Source: Pararge aegeria (Eukaryota > Arthropoda > Insecta > Lepidoptera > Nymphalidae). Taken from it: DNA of 64,000 nucleotides. The notes under the pieces are model-generated. The model was not told the origin of the DNA. It saw only the letters and a list, made by a program, of their open reading frames with translations, and did no database searches. The stretch is taken from positions 11,842,001 to 11,906,000 of the forward strand of contig NC_053184.1 of the NCBI RefSeq assembly GCF_905163445.1, read 5' to 3'. The position numbers and the translations under genes were made by a program. Below are positions 11,100 to 22,912 of the stretch, piece after piece. How positions within the stretch are numbered: position 1 is the first letter of the stretch; each line of letters opens with the position of its first letter.

Positions 11100-11346
11100 A
11101 TGGCGACTTAACACAGATGAACGCTGTGGTTTTAAATGGGAGCTCCCGGGTTCAATCCCCGGCAGGGGCCAGTCTTTTCCAACTTTTTAATTTCTGGTTT
11201 TTCTCAGGTCTGGTAGGAGGCTTCCTTCGAGTTTAGTTACCACCCTACTAACAAAGACGTGACGCTTAGCGATTTTGCGTTCTTGAACGATGGCACGTAG
11301 AAACCACTTAGGGGTATTAATAAAAATCCCATGCCCCTAACAGCAC
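11100..11346 (+). repeat. SINE-A with well preserved B box, 3'-truncated
   Basis: The B box GGTTCAATCCC is at 11149-11159. It is followed by TTTAATTTCTGG, TCTGGTAGGAGGCTTC, GTTACCACCCTACTAACAAA, CGTAGAAACCACTTAGGGG and CCATGCCCCTAACAG. The usual TTAGCCCGCTACCATC tail is lost. Confidence 0.75.
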
Positions 11347-11757
11347 CTCACTTAAACATATAATTGGACGCTAGTGGCGCTATTTCACTGGTTAGAAAAA
11401 CCTCTGCCAGGTCCGCTAGTTATTTATAAAATCATCCGCTAGTTTTATATCGTCAGCACTATAAAGTTTTTAATAAAAAACTTTTATAATATTTCAACTT
11501 AAGAATTTTATTGATCAGGCAGTGAAAGATGCATATATTCACTGAAGTCTGGATTCATGGAAGCAACTGAAATGTGACATGACAGGGGAAGTCAATAAAG
11601 GGACATAGTAAAGCCATTTTTAATCCTAGTACCAAATTCATTTCATATTCTTTATAAGTAGCGTAGTTAAATTATGTTGTTTTGGGAAAAAAATGGTTTT
11701 TTCAATTTATTTTAATACAGTTAAATGCAATTGAAAATTACTTGACAATGATGCACT

Positions 11758-11839
11758 CAGTGGCGTGCATACAGGGTATGCAGATGATGATAAAATGATC
11801 ATCTGCATACCCTGTGCATATCCTCTATGCATGCCACTG
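11758..11839. mobile_element. 82-bp hAT-type MITE with perfect 8-bp duplication
   Basis: The ends are CAGTGGCGTGCAT (left) and its near-perfect inverse ATGCATGCCACTG (right). A further 18-bp inner block (ACAGGGTATGCAGATGAT) is inverted exactly. The element is flanked by the direct repeat GATGCACT at 11750-11757 and 11840-11847. Eight-base duplications and CAGnG ends are the signature of hAT superfamily elements. It has no coding capacity and so would depend on a transposase elsewhere. The right arm carries about 10 extra bases. Confidence 0.9.
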
Positions 11840-12097
11840 GATGCACTGCCATTGCTAGCAGTCGGCCGTTTAATTTCCATAGGTTCTACAATTTTGATGA
11901 AATTTTATTTAAATATTTTAGAAAGAAACAAAATATATCAAAGGCCCTAAAAACTTGCCCTGCACACTGCCATGCATATAATATATGTAGATTCCCAACA
12001 CTATTGTAAAAGGACTAATATTTTAATAATAAATTTCATTTCATTTCATTATTGTTTCTTTAAAATATAAATATAACCTAAAATAAACTATTTAAAA

Positions 12098-12529
12098 CTA
12101 AATAAAATCTAAAACGTCCTCGAAACCACCGCAGCGAGGCACAGTTCCTAAGATGCTGGGAGCATTGCCCCTTTGAATGGCCAAACTAATTCGTTGGCCA
12201 AGGTAACTGTCCGCTCTAGGATCGCCGGTAGACTCGATAACCCTTTGCGATAATTCTTTGAAAAGGGCTCTTGCCTCCGGACCCCACGGTCCCAAAGTCT
12301 CTACTCCGAAAGGCACAAAAATGAAGCTGCTATCCAGGTTTTCATATTTTCGCCTCTTGGCCTGCTCGGCACTGGAAGCAGCCGCACCTACCATTGACGA
12401 GATGGCCTGGATGTGTGATGCAGCTAGGGTATCAACACAAGTTGCATCCCACAGAAGTGACCTTCCAAGCCTCCAAGGTATGAGCGTCATACCATCAGGT
12501 CTCTTGTCTCTTGTTCTAAAGTAAAACAT
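12098..12529 (-). CDS. Truncated retroelement ORF, C-terminal nuclease-like domain (copy A)
   Basis: The ORF encodes 143 residues, of which the last 134 (from RPDG) match copy B at 38109-38606 with four substitutions. The conserved order is RPDG, WDATCVDT, KRRKYENL, VPFGVETLGPWGPEA and QRISLAIQRGNA. From memory this resembles the region after the RT in a family of animal retroelements. The RPD followed by WD pattern with a downstream lysine and VET suggests a PD-(D/E)XK or restriction-like nuclease fold, but that is inference. The first nine residues are flank, so the element is 5'-truncated near 12507 and the methionine is not native. No internal stop has appeared, which argues for recent insertion. 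The 3' untranslated part (about 12030-12097) ends in an AATGA-type short repeat on the minus strand. Confidence 0.75.
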   Translation of the reverse strand: MFYFRTRDKRPDGMTLIPWRLGRSLLWDATCVDTLAASHIQAISSMVGAAASSAEQAKRRKYENLDSSFIFVPFGVETLGPWGPEARALFKELSQRVIESTGDPRADSYLGQRISLAIQRGNAPSILGTVPRCGGFEDVLDFI

Positions 12530-12590
12530 TACGATTATGTAGACTTTATAACAAACTATACTCTTTGTGTCGGTAATTATGTCGTAAGAA

Positions 12591-12675
12591 ACTCAAAGAG
12601 CTATAATTTATTTAGCAAACAATGAATTTGAAGTGTACAATAGGAATCTTTTCTGTTTTGACGCATTCTGCACGC
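12591..12675 (+). repeat. Dispersed repeat, copy 1 of 2
   Basis: ACTCAAAGAGCTATAATTTA, TTTAGCAA and TCTGTTTTGACG recur in the same order and strand at 16861-16945. Class unknown. Confidence 0.6.
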
Positions 12676-13108
12676 TTGCTTTCCTCAAAAGGCTTATTCA
12701 ATAAAATCCTTTTTTTGGCCAGCTATTGAATACCTTAGCTTGCGCTGTATTATTTAGTGTTTTTTTCAATAACTAATTTTAAAGAGTTGGTTGAAAGAGT
12801 TGGTACTTTAAAACAGTTACCCAGGCGTCGCGTCGATACAGTATAACCTCGCAAAATAGTTCTATTTTTTGCTTGAAATGAACGTTAAATTTTTATTTTT
12901 GCCTATTCACCTTATTAGGGCTACGACCAACGCTGCGTTTACCAGTGTGGGGACACCATTCCAGCACCTATAAATATGTACCTACTCATTATGACAACAA
13001 TAAATATGTACTCATTAATGTAATTTTGCATAAATCAAACTATCAAACTGCAGCGTAGGTGTTAAATCTCATATGCCTACAATAATTATACCGCACCCTT
13101 CAGACCGG

Positions 13109-13154
13109 AATACAGCAATGCTGCTTTGGGCCACCAAAGCAGTATTGCTGTATT
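13109..13154. repeat. 21-bp-arm hairpin
   Basis: The arms at 13109-13129 and 13134-13154 pair at 20 of 21 positions, the exception being a G-T. The loop is four bases. The left arm starts AATACAGCAATGCTGCTTTG. The AGACCGGAATACAGCAATGC context resembles the end of the repeat at 28440, suggesting two opposed copies of one repeat end. Confidence 0.85.
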
Positions 13155-13649
13155 TAGCGAAAAGTTATTTTCTTGCGAAAATACACATGGCGGTAGTTCT
13201 TCCCTCCCCTAAATAAAAAAGCTTTAATACTAATGCTTTTGGAGAAAAATAGTTGAGAAAATTATCATTACAGAATAGGAACGATTTGTATTTGACAAAA
13301 AAGTCTCGTTACTTAAATTAAATATATTACGTTAAATTATCTATATTAAATAAAGCCTGGTATAATATATAATCAAGGGCTTTTAGGGGACAATTAGTTT
13401 AATCGAAAACATTGTGAATACTTAGCGCGTGTGTTTTAGGTTCAACATCATAAAAATAAGTTTCCCGCAGATTTATTTGGTGACAGACAGCGTAACTGAA
13501 GTGTACAAATCCAGTGTTAATTATCAATTCGCGTGTAATCTTAAAATTAGTTACGAGTTAATCTCGCGTTTGTGTCTTTAACGATTAATATTAATATTAA
13601 TTTTAAGGATCGTTGATTTATACGTATAAAAATAAAACGTTACGGTTAT

Positions 13650-13845
13650 CCTAACTAAAATAGTAAATGAAAAGTGTGTTTCTTTGTTTTTTTGTTTGTT
13701 TGTCCTTCCTTCAAGTCCTAACCTATCAACTTGATTTTTGAGTTATTTGAAAAGACGAAGAGCAACGTTGGTTATCCTAGGCTCTTTATCCCACAAAAAT
13801 AAACGGTTTCCTCGGGATTTGTAAAAAACCATAATAAAAGCGGCA
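13650..13845 (+). repeat. Interspersed repeat (GTTTGTTTGTCCTTCC type)
   Basis: The order is AAAAGTGTGTTTC, TTGTTTGTTTGTCCTTCC, TCAAGTCCTAACCTATCAAC and TTGATTTTTGAGTT. It is related to the ends at 6361, 20445 (minus) and 50772. No coding potential. Confidence 0.5.
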
Positions 13846-13849
13846 AATA

Positions 13850-16230
13850 ACACTGGCAACAATATAAATATTTCATTAAACTACAAGTTCGTTAAATGGA
13901 CATTCGCATTTACAAAAAATGAGATATTATTTTAACGGCTCCCGAGAGTCTTCGTCAGTATTTGAATATTTTTGACCCAAGTGACTTGTAAATGTGATAG
14001 GACAATTTCGTAACAAATTAAAATTATTATGAACAAACCCATCAAAATATGAACCCAATTTTTTTACCCAAAAAATCTGATCGTTCAATGATACGGTAAG
14101 CTAATTGATTCAACTCAAAACAATCACATAATGGGTTCCTCAAACGCCAATTAAAGTTGTACTGTGAATCTTAACACACGATGAGGCTTATAAGTTATTT
14201 TATATTTAGTCTTAACATATTGCATTTACGAGGATTTAAATTTAAATACGTTTAATGAAAGTTCCCGCCCTTCACAGTAATTATTTATTATTATTGTAAA
14301 GTGCGAAGGCATAATTGTAAATAGGTATTATGTAACAAGGTCGAATATATGTTCAATGTTCCGAAGATTGAATTGAAAGATTCAAACTCAAAAAACAGCA
14401 TAGGCTACGTGACTACTAAATGTTGTCTATACTAAAATGTATTATAATAGGACCAAAATACATCAACGGTTTAAATTACTACTTGCTGTTTGGTGCCTCA
14501 TCAAGATTATAATAACAAATAGTTTATTTTAATAGACAGTTGGGTAAAGTGACAGCAGAATAGATCAGCAATTCTGAAACGGAGGGTTATATAACATACA
14601 GATTTGGTTCATTCCTTCATTGAATAAACTGTATAAAGTTGTGTGCAGTGAGGGAAAAATAGAAAACATGAGGTAAAACTGTAGTCCAAACTATTTTATT
14701 TATGGTAATGAACCTTAAAAGATGCAATAAACTTCGGAACGAGGTGTTAGGTGCTGCTTTAAACTTGCAACCTTAAAGCGTTTTCTTCAGCCAAAGAAAA
14801 AAGCGACGGAGTTTTAAAAACAGGAAGCTAACATTTCAAGGAAGTTAAGTGGAAAGTTAGCGGTCTAAGTTTTATTTTTGTTTATGAACTGTTTCGGTTA
14901 GTACTGACGTAAGTAATGCTCACTTTAGAACATTAAACTCCTCCTTTAGAATTAAAACTATCGTAAGGTTTCGTGTTCGAACATATATATATTGGTAAAT
15001 TTGAAGAACCTTCGAATACAATATTTTGCATCTCAATTTTAACAGGAAAAATTTAACTTATGCACGGAGCTAAAAGAAGCGTTTCAGTAAGGGAAATTGT
15101 CGATAAGAAAGTTCTGATGTGTAACTCTTATCTCATAATTAAAATATATATTCTTAAATAATTTCAATATGAATATTCTAAGCATTATGAAGACAGAAAT
15201 TGAAAATATTACACATTTTATAGCCTATTTAAACTTTTACAAATGGCTATTAGGAATAAGGGCAGCACGTTTTATCGGAAAACGCAAAAGTGATGATAAT
15301 GGAAGCTCATAAAGAAGCGAAGCGGTTGCGATAGATTCCACAAGTTGCTAACTTTTCGGAAAACCTCCCCCCTCCATTAGGTGGGATGCTAGTGGCCTGT
15401 CAACTGCCACTAATGTTGCTGAGAGGGTGTGTTTTATAAACACATTTATTTAACCTATGTTTCAGCTTAAATTTCTTCTCTCTTTTTGGTTTTACCTCAA
15501 GTTAGCAACAGAAAATAAAAGCTCAACGACCTTAGGAATAAGTATAGGCTACCTTGTATTATTTCTGTGTACGAGAGAGATTTTGTTGTCTTTTAAAATC
15601 TGATATTCCAGCGATGCAAAGAACATCCGTTCGCTTTGATGCTTTGAATGTATTAGCATTGGATTTGAATAGAACAAACAAAGGGTTCTAGACAGTGTGC
15701 TTTCGTAGGCATTTGTAAATTCAGCGTATCGTAAAAATCTAAATTCAGTACTTTTCAAATAATATAAAAGCGTATATTTCAGACTACATACCCAACTTAG
15801 TAACATAAATGCTATCAGTTTTCACGTGTAATACAATATGTAGTTTGCTAAAATTTTACGAAAAAAATACAGCTTATTTCATTCGATACTAATTTTAAAA
15901 AAGAAGAAATATTTTGTTTTTGTAGTACAAAGATTGTTGTATGATTTTGTCTCAAAAGTTCTCTATTACGTTGGGTCTCAAGGGTCGTGGAATCGTGACT
16001 GAACGAATATAAATGAATCTTATATTTATGATACTTTTTTCGGTGCCTCTGTTTTGGTTGTATTTTATTGCTCGTGAAAGGGTACGAATTGTTTTGCTGA
16101 CAGATTTACGAGGATTCAGCATTTATTTTGAGTACAAATAACCTTCTTGAAAAGATTGCCCTAAAATGTGGATCTATACAAAAAATGTTTGTTTTGTGCA
16201 TGTTAAACGAAAAATTATGTTTCAAACGCC
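13850..16230. other. Long AT-rich stretch without recognised features
   Basis: The only frame of note, 15549-15806 on minus, has no recognisable domain and AT-driven composition. A pyrimidine/purine-rich patch at 15360-15425 was not identified. This may be intron or old intergenic DNA. Confidence 0.45.
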
Positions 16231-16278
16231 AACCCAATATAAAATGACACTCGTATGAGTGTCATTTTATATTGGGTT
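16231..16278. repeat. Perfect 48-bp palindrome (22-bp arms, 4-base loop)
   Basis: The left arm 16231-16252 (AACCCAATATAAAATGACAC then TC) and right arm 16257-16278 are exact reverse complements around GTAT. The symmetry stops abruptly at both outer edges. No target duplication or repeat homology was recognised. Confidence 0.95.
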
Positions 16279-16860
16279 TATATTTTGTTCTCTTTGTATT
16301 CGTTCGGAAAATTGACACAAAATTCCAGCCCCATATTTTGTAAAGTTATTCAAAGAATGAACAGTCGGAACAATAACTCAAACATAATTGTTTTTATATA
16401 TTTAATCTACATTTCAATTTAGCCTTAATTTCAGGAATATTGTGTATCTTATTTTAAATTGATCTTTCCCTCCAGCCATTTACACTCTAGTACTATCTAT
16501 GAGCGAACGTAGCGAGAAGGTAAAGTTTTTCAGGTCTGCAATGGCTACCCTCCATCTCGTTTTTACATAGGTTAAACTGGTTAGTCTATTTAAGTACCTA
16601 AATATTACTTACGTACTTATGAAGACTAAATATATGATATATATAATATAAGTAATAATAGTATAAGTAATAACCAAACCTCTCTTTAAACTTTACCTAC
16701 CAAATCCAGTTTTTCAAGCATAGTATGACCTCAAAAACGAATAGCGGAGTATTTGCTCTTAAACAGTAAGTACATTCAAACAATGTACAGTAAACTACTA
16801 CAATTTACTCGTTTGTCCGTCGAGTAAATAAGTTGTCGCGAACTGTTCGCTGGGAGGAGT

Positions 16861-16945
16861 ACTCAAAGAGCTATAATTTATTTAGCAAGAAAGCAATTAA
16901 TTTGAATAGCACAATAGAAAACTTCTCTGTTTTGACGTATTGTGT
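16861..16945 (+). repeat. Dispersed repeat, copy 2 of 2
   Basis: This is the direct-orientation partner of 12591-12675, starting with the same ACTCAAAGAGCTATAATTTA block. A few bases are inserted after TTTAGCAA. Confidence 0.6.
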
Positions 16946-18890
16946 CCGTTTAACTGTTTCATTTTGCTATTTTGAACCGACTTATTGAAAGTTTTCCTTC
17001 CTTAGCCTTGTATTTTCTTTTGTACCTATTTGGCGGCATACAATCGTTAGCTAAGTAGGTATTACAATTTTTTTTTTAATTATTTCATACACTGTCATTG
17101 TCAAAGTTTTTTATTTTGAGACTTTCTTACATTTTGATCATTCAGAGTCCATTTAAAAAGATTTAAATGAATAGGTATAATTTTAATATCGAAGTATTTT
17201 TTTATCGATACAGGGTGGTTATATTAACTTCGTCTGTAGACATGCATTAAATGAATTAGGTAATGGAGCGCGAAGCGTCTAGTATGCTGAAGTAGTGTTT
17301 TTGAGCCAACTTGTATATTCTTATTGCGTGAAAGTAACAAAAAAAAGGAAAAAATACCGGTTCTGGTACATAGTAGAGGTTCGTATTAGTATACTTTGTA
17401 ACATTTAAAATTGTAGTCATTTTTACCTATGAATGTAATCCTGAAAAACTCAAATATTTCTGAACAGTTATTCAATAATAACTAGACATAAGGTACAAAT
17501 AGAGATGATCTAAATTCCAATAAAGATAACCCAAAATATCTCGGTAATAATTTCAGGAAAAAATTACATTTCAGCACAATTTCTTGAGAATCGCCAATTA
17601 ATTATGAAAAAGAAAACAAAATAGAAGTCCAATTTTATGTGAAGTAACATTTAAATTAATTAATAGCAAATACCAGTTACGCATCAGGTAGGATATAGAA
17701 TTTCACGAAGCGATACAATATCGTTTAACTAAAACAACTACAATACAGCCGGAAAGGGATTAATTTGATGTCAGTAAATTGGATCCTAATGAAGCAAAGG
17801 CTCTTTAGGTAAACAAGACGGTCGTCTTGCTTCTGTTTACATGATTCAACGGTTCGTTAGCTTTGTTTCAAATCCAATCGTCCGATCACTATACTATAGC
17901 CCCCTTAGTTTCTGCTCTTTGCTGAATCCGTATCGTAATTACCAGGAAAATATTATTTGTTGGGTTATATACAGCTTCAATATGTTTATTGGACTTTTGT
18001 TCATATGAATTTATACCTCACTAGTAACCTGCCCTGCTTTCGCACTTATGTATGTATGTATTTTGAATTTGTTTTTCGGGAGTGTGAATGTCTCGCCCGC
18101 CACCCGCCCTGCCCTGCTTTTTAAATCTCTGATATACTCTAAGATATTTATTTTAATGATATAAAGTTAAGAAGAATTTTGGCTCTTATGAAATGCACAA
18201 CGTATATAATGAACTTAATTTTGTAAGGAATAATAATGTATTGTTTAAAACAGTTTTGTAAATGACACAATTTTCTTTCGAAAATGTAAAAGATAAAAAT
18301 AGATACTGTGGGTTATGCTCTGAAGATAAACATAAACCATCACGAGTTAAGGTGTACTATAGAATAGTACATTATTCTGATCATTCTTGTAGAGTTCAGC
18401 CAGCGTTTTTAATGTAGGCGCAAAAAAATGCGTTTATTTACGACGTCACATTTTAGAAATCTTTAAATTTATCAGTATTTCTGTTCTTCATTATGCATGT
18501 ATTATGCATAAAACCTACCTATTGAATCACTGAACACAAAAAACGGAATCTATTGCTTTAATTCGTTTAAGAAATGTTTTTTTTTTTCACGAAATGGGTT
18601 TTTTTAAATTACCTCTAATTACAATAATTTTATTATTAGTTAACTCTTTACATATTTGTATACCATAACATTAACACATACCAATTTAGAACCAAAACAG
18701 AAACATGAAGAAAGAAGTAGAATACAAGAGGCGGTCTTATTGCAACCTTTGAATTAGGAAAAAAGAAGAGGAGAATAGGCTACTAGTGGTACAAATTTTT
18801 AAAATAACTACATACTAATACACAAACTAGTTTACACAAATACATCAAACATAGTTTAATGAATAAATATTAAAATAAACGAATATATAA
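16946..18890. other. Unrecognised stretch with a short (TATG)n tract
   Basis: No coding or SINE signal. A TATG tetranucleotide tract lies at 18047-18060, and CTGCCCTGCTTT-like blocks recur near 18028 and 18107. An origin as a decayed repeat end is possible. Confidence 0.4.
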
Positions 18891-18892
18891 TT

Positions 18893-19045
18893 CATAATTC
18901 AAAATTTATTTATTTCAAGTAGGCTTAAGAACTTTTGAAACGTAAGTCTGTCTGTGCGTAGTGACTCTACCACTGGTTCCAAAGGCAGATTCTACTGAGA
19001 AGAAGAAACTCAGCTCAGCAACTATATAATAACAACACAGTTATT
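18893..19045 (+). repeat. Dispersed repeat F (TTTATTTCAAGTAGG type), copy 1
   Basis: The order AAAATTTATTTATTTCAAG, TAGGCTTA, AACTTTTGAAACGTAAG, GTGACTCTACCACTGG, AGGCAGATTCTACTGAGAAG and AACTCAG is repeated at 25420-25600. A trace lies at 54890. It is a common lepidopteran repeat; I cannot assign its class. Confidence 0.6.
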
Positions 19046-19904
19046 ATATATTCAATTATACGTCTTGTTCACGTGCAGAGGAATATTAAATTATACTTGT
19101 TCAGTTAAGGTGTTACAAATATTAATTGATGTCATATAGGATTATCGAAACGTAGTCTTTTTAAAAATTAAATTTTTACATTGTTTAAGAATAAAACTTT
19201 CAAACTCTCAAAATTATTTCGTAGCGAGGCTTACAAATGTCGGTTTTAAAATCATGTCGCCGTAAAAACTTTCTTCATGAATAATTTACGAAAATTCTTA
19301 GATATGCTCTTGCCGCAGTAGATAAGACTTAAATTACGTTAAATTAATTTTTTTATTGCGATATCTGGGTAAAAGTATAAAGGAGCAATTTGAATAATTA
19401 TCGAGGACCCTTCTTCTCGTTTTGTTTTAGCTGAGCTTCGAAATAAATTTTAGTAAGTTACCTAGTTATGCAGTTTCATAATGAATATCATTTTAGTGTA
19501 TACATTAAATTTTTTTTTGATTATTGACGAGTTATTAAAAATAGAAAAAAAATGTTCCGTCATTGGAAGTATATATAATTTATTTTTCGTCTACGAACAA
19601 TAACTCAGCTAAGCTGTCCAATGTCTACTATTCCGGGTGAAAAATAATGAAGTAAATTAGATTAATGGTGTGGTATAAAAGAAACATCCTCACGTGTAAG
19701 CTACTGCTTGACGATAAGAAAATCACGATGTAATTAATAAGTAGTAGAATTACTCGTACAAAATTTTCAAGAAATAAAAATAATAAAAATTATATATTAT
19801 TTTGACAAATACATTTTATATGTCAAAAACCTGGACACGTTTTGACCGAAGAAATATCAAAGGTCTGATTTTTTTCTAACTTTCATGAATGTTATTAACT
19901 TATC

Positions 19905-20075
19905 CATATTTGACTATTTGCTAACTGAAGAGGATAAGACCACCTTTCTGTAATTTTGTCAAGTACACCCTCCGAACTGAACGAGAGTCCTTATATTCCA
20001 AATTTATAATATTACTGCTCTAAATCTTCCTGGCTCTCGTGTAACGTGCAGATACAATGGATTATTCTCAAGGGC
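19905..20075 (-). repeat. Unclassified dispersed repeat, copy 2 (inverted)
   Basis: Reverse complement of the 7795-7960 repeat: GATAAGACCACCTTTC, CAAGTACACCCTCCGAACTG and AATCTTCCTGGCTCTCG correspond to blocks there. Confidence 0.6.
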
Positions 20076-20444
20076 CTTTTTTTAATTGACTGCTTATATT
20101 TTCGTTCTATTCTATGACTTTTAAAGTCAGTTTAAAGTGATTGACCGTGATGTTATTTAATTTTGTAAACTAATACAATTTTATTTTTTATTTTAAGAGT
20201 GTTATCAATTATTGATTTACAAGAAAGTATGCACAAAGGAAAGCTTTTCATCGGAATATCTTCAATTCACCGTCAAATTATTTGAGTAATTTGACGATTA
20301 GAGAATGATTTCTTTTTTTATTCTTTATATATTTTTTTACTATCTGTTGCCTGCATTCTTCCGTGTTATTACAGTTAGGCTATATTACACTACTTTTATT
20401 CAACTACCTCCATGTTAAAATTGGTATATTGGCTAGGGCGTATA

Positions 20445-20490
20445 GTAAGGACAAACGAACACACTTTCGCATTTATAATATAAGTATGGA
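20445..20490 (-). repeat. Short interspersed repeat end
   Basis: Minus strand: TTATATTATAAATGCGAAAG, then TGTGTTCGTTTGTCCTTAC. It is related to 6361 and 50772. Confidence 0.5.
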
Positions 20491-21850
20491 TATTCATTCT
20501 ATCCATTTTTTGGACGAAATTTCAATGATATTTTTATGTATATTTCGTAACGCAAATAAACCTATAAATTGAATATTTAATATAGTTAGCGCCAAAAGAA
20601 ATGTAATATGACAATTATTTTATCTATTCTATTTAACTGATTTATTTAAAGGACTTACATCTATCATGACCACTGAAATACACAAATAACTGAAATTTTG
20701 TCTCGATTTGAAAGGCCACATTAGTCATACGGAGTATGCTGGAATTAATATTAGTGTCTAACTGACTTCAACTGACAGCGCCAAAATGACGTTAATCAAT
20801 TGGAGATAAAAACGAGTGACAGCAGTTTACTTCTCTGTCTACGGACAGCAGTTTGTTCAGTGTTTTATGATGTTTCACTTCTGTCACATTTATTTTATCT
20901 GTTTAAGTAAAGCTGAACTTAAGAGATAGTGAAAAAATTAAGTGACGTTGCCATAATATCACTGATAAATTCACAAAATTTTAATAATCTTTAGAAAAGA
21001 GCCAATTAAGATTGCTTTGAAAAATCCTTCTATGGAATTTGAATAGACTGTGATTTTGGTTTACTATTTACTGAATGTAGAAGCTCAGAACAGAAAATGG
21101 TTGATGAAAGGATGCCGTGTGCTGCATCTAGTTAGCGAGCCGATGAATGGGAGGGTTTGGTTTTACCAGTTCTAATTACTATTGCAACTCATTTGATACT
21201 CGTCACTATTTCAACATACCTTTTTACCTCCACATATTTTCGTAGTATCTGATCTTCTGTATAAAATAAAAAACGCTGAAACAGTATAGTAAAAAGAAGG
21301 CCCACCCTACCTTTTGCTTTTACAAATATGTTTGTTTGTGAGTTTAGCAAACTTAGTTAATTTGAAAATTAACATGATTTCAGGTGCGAATAACAAGTTG
21401 TGAGGACAAAAGTGTGTTAATGACAGAAAAGCAAGATCAGAATACTAATAAGGTGTTAAAAATTACATTTCCCAAAATTATGTAATACGCGATCCACCGA
21501 AGCGAAGTTGCCACTTCGTTAGTAGATATTGTTTAAAACAAGATAGATATAATCACGTTTACACAACTTCGCTTTACGGTCCTGACGTATAGGTTTCAAT
21601 CCCAAAATCATCAACCAGTAAATGAGAAATACTAGTTTTTTTCCCCCTACGGACACGGACTACGGTCTAAACTCTTCACATTCCGAGAGGCGAATTTTGA
21701 CCTGGTAGTAGCATTTTGAGCTGGTAATGAATTTATGATGGTAAAAAATGGTTTTAGTGGGGTAAATTTTAATCTCTGTAATGTACGTCGAATTAAAAGT
21801 AAGGTTTTTTATTGTTTTAATAATCAAAAATATATCAGCACCTAAATGTA
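20491..21850. other. Unrecognised stretch
   Basis: No coding frame or assignable repeat was recognised. TGCTGCATCTAGTTAG near 21120 looks like a common repeat end also seen at 31798. Confidence 0.4.
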
Positions 21851-22009
21851 ATTTAGCGGTAGAATCCCGTATAAGTTACCAAGCTGATGAAGCTCTGCCA
21901 AAATAGCTAATGACCGCGAAAACGGCGTGCGGCCGCGCGGTCGCGCACTGGATCGCGCCAAAAACCAATTTGCTACTAACAACAATTTCGTTATATTACC
22001 CGCTTATTG
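21851..22009 (+). repeat. GC-cored dispersed repeat, copy 1
   Basis: About 159 bp shares roughly nine in ten bases with the reverse complement of 48196-48353. The core reads GACCGCGAAAACGGCGTGCG and then CGCGCGGTCGCGC, far above the local GC content. It is bounded by ATTTAGCGG and CCGCTTATT. No tRNA-like boxes or long ORF were seen. Confidence 0.75.
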
Positions 22010-22620
22010 AGTTGAGTTTGATGCATGATATTATGTTTATTTTCCCGCTATGGTTTATCTTTTACACGAACGTGGCTTAAGATGCTGGAGTGTGGGCGCC
22101 TCACTGAAAAGCTTAGTGTAATACATTTTTTGTAACAGGTCTCTCCACCACCTTACTTTCTGTAACGGGTCTTTTTAATTTGCCTACAGAATATTTTCAT
22201 ATCTCTACTTTGTTACAAAGTAACGTTTCCCAATTCCAATAAGAAGATTATCAATACAACCTGTAAGATTCTTTATAGTTATATTTAGTTGAATTTGGAA
22301 ACTATTAACGATATTGGCAGAACCTTGGACCTTTTAACCTTGTAAGATTAAAAAAATCTTACTTTTATGCGAAATTAATCATAAATAATCTTATTATAAT
22401 TGGAAATGTATGAAATTAGAAACCACTGTATCCGTGCTTACTGAAATAAGTTTGAATGTGCATTCATGTGATGAAGCGAGATGATGACCATATGACTGAA
22501 AGAGTCATGAATATACGAGACGGAAAAAGAGGCCGTGAACAACACAAATAATTTGGGTACTTATAAATAAATTACAGTTTAGCGAGGAACAACAACAGAA
22601 GAAGAAGAATTATATAGTAT

Positions 22621-22912
22621 ATGCCTCTGGCTATAAGAGAGGCAAAATCTATCCAAATCTTTAAAAAACTTGTGAAAGATCACTTTTTGTCTCAATCATC
22701 TGATGATCCGTGATAGTTCACTGCTTCCTTCTTCTCTTTTTACATTTTTTATTATTTATGTTTTAGCATAATTATTTATCTTTTTTTTTTGTTGCATATT
22801 TAATTTGTTATGTTATTTTTAGTTACTTATATATTTGTTTGTCTTTAGTTACAAATATTGTTTCATATATATTTATGTTTTTATGGGTATATAATATATA
22901 TATATATATATT
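22621..22912 (+). pseudogene. C-terminal stub of a CR1/Jockey-type LINE ORF with 3' tail
   Basis: From 22621 to the stop at 22711-22713 the frame reads MPLAIREAKSIQIFKKLVKD, then HFLSQSSDDP. A pattern of LP..IR.A.S...FK..LK.HF is typical of the last residues of non-LTR retrotransposon ORF2 proteins in the CR1/Jockey group. In-frame stops just upstream show that only the extreme C-terminus survives. About 200 bases of T-rich 3' untranslated-like sequence follow, ending in a (TA)n tract at 22889-22910, where a MITE begins. The methionine is internal. Assignment rests on the short motif only. Confidence 0.6.

Noticed and set aside
12258..12524. 88-codon plus-strand frame, and the similar 102-codon minus frame at 38138-38446
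   Set aside because: Both are antisense shadows of the two nuclease-like retroelement ORFs. Their similarity to each other only reflects the conserved sense strand.
22889..22912. (TA)n tract as a regulatory site
   Set aside because: It is a simple repeat at the junction of a LINE 3' end and a MITE, a common insertion target, with no promoter context.
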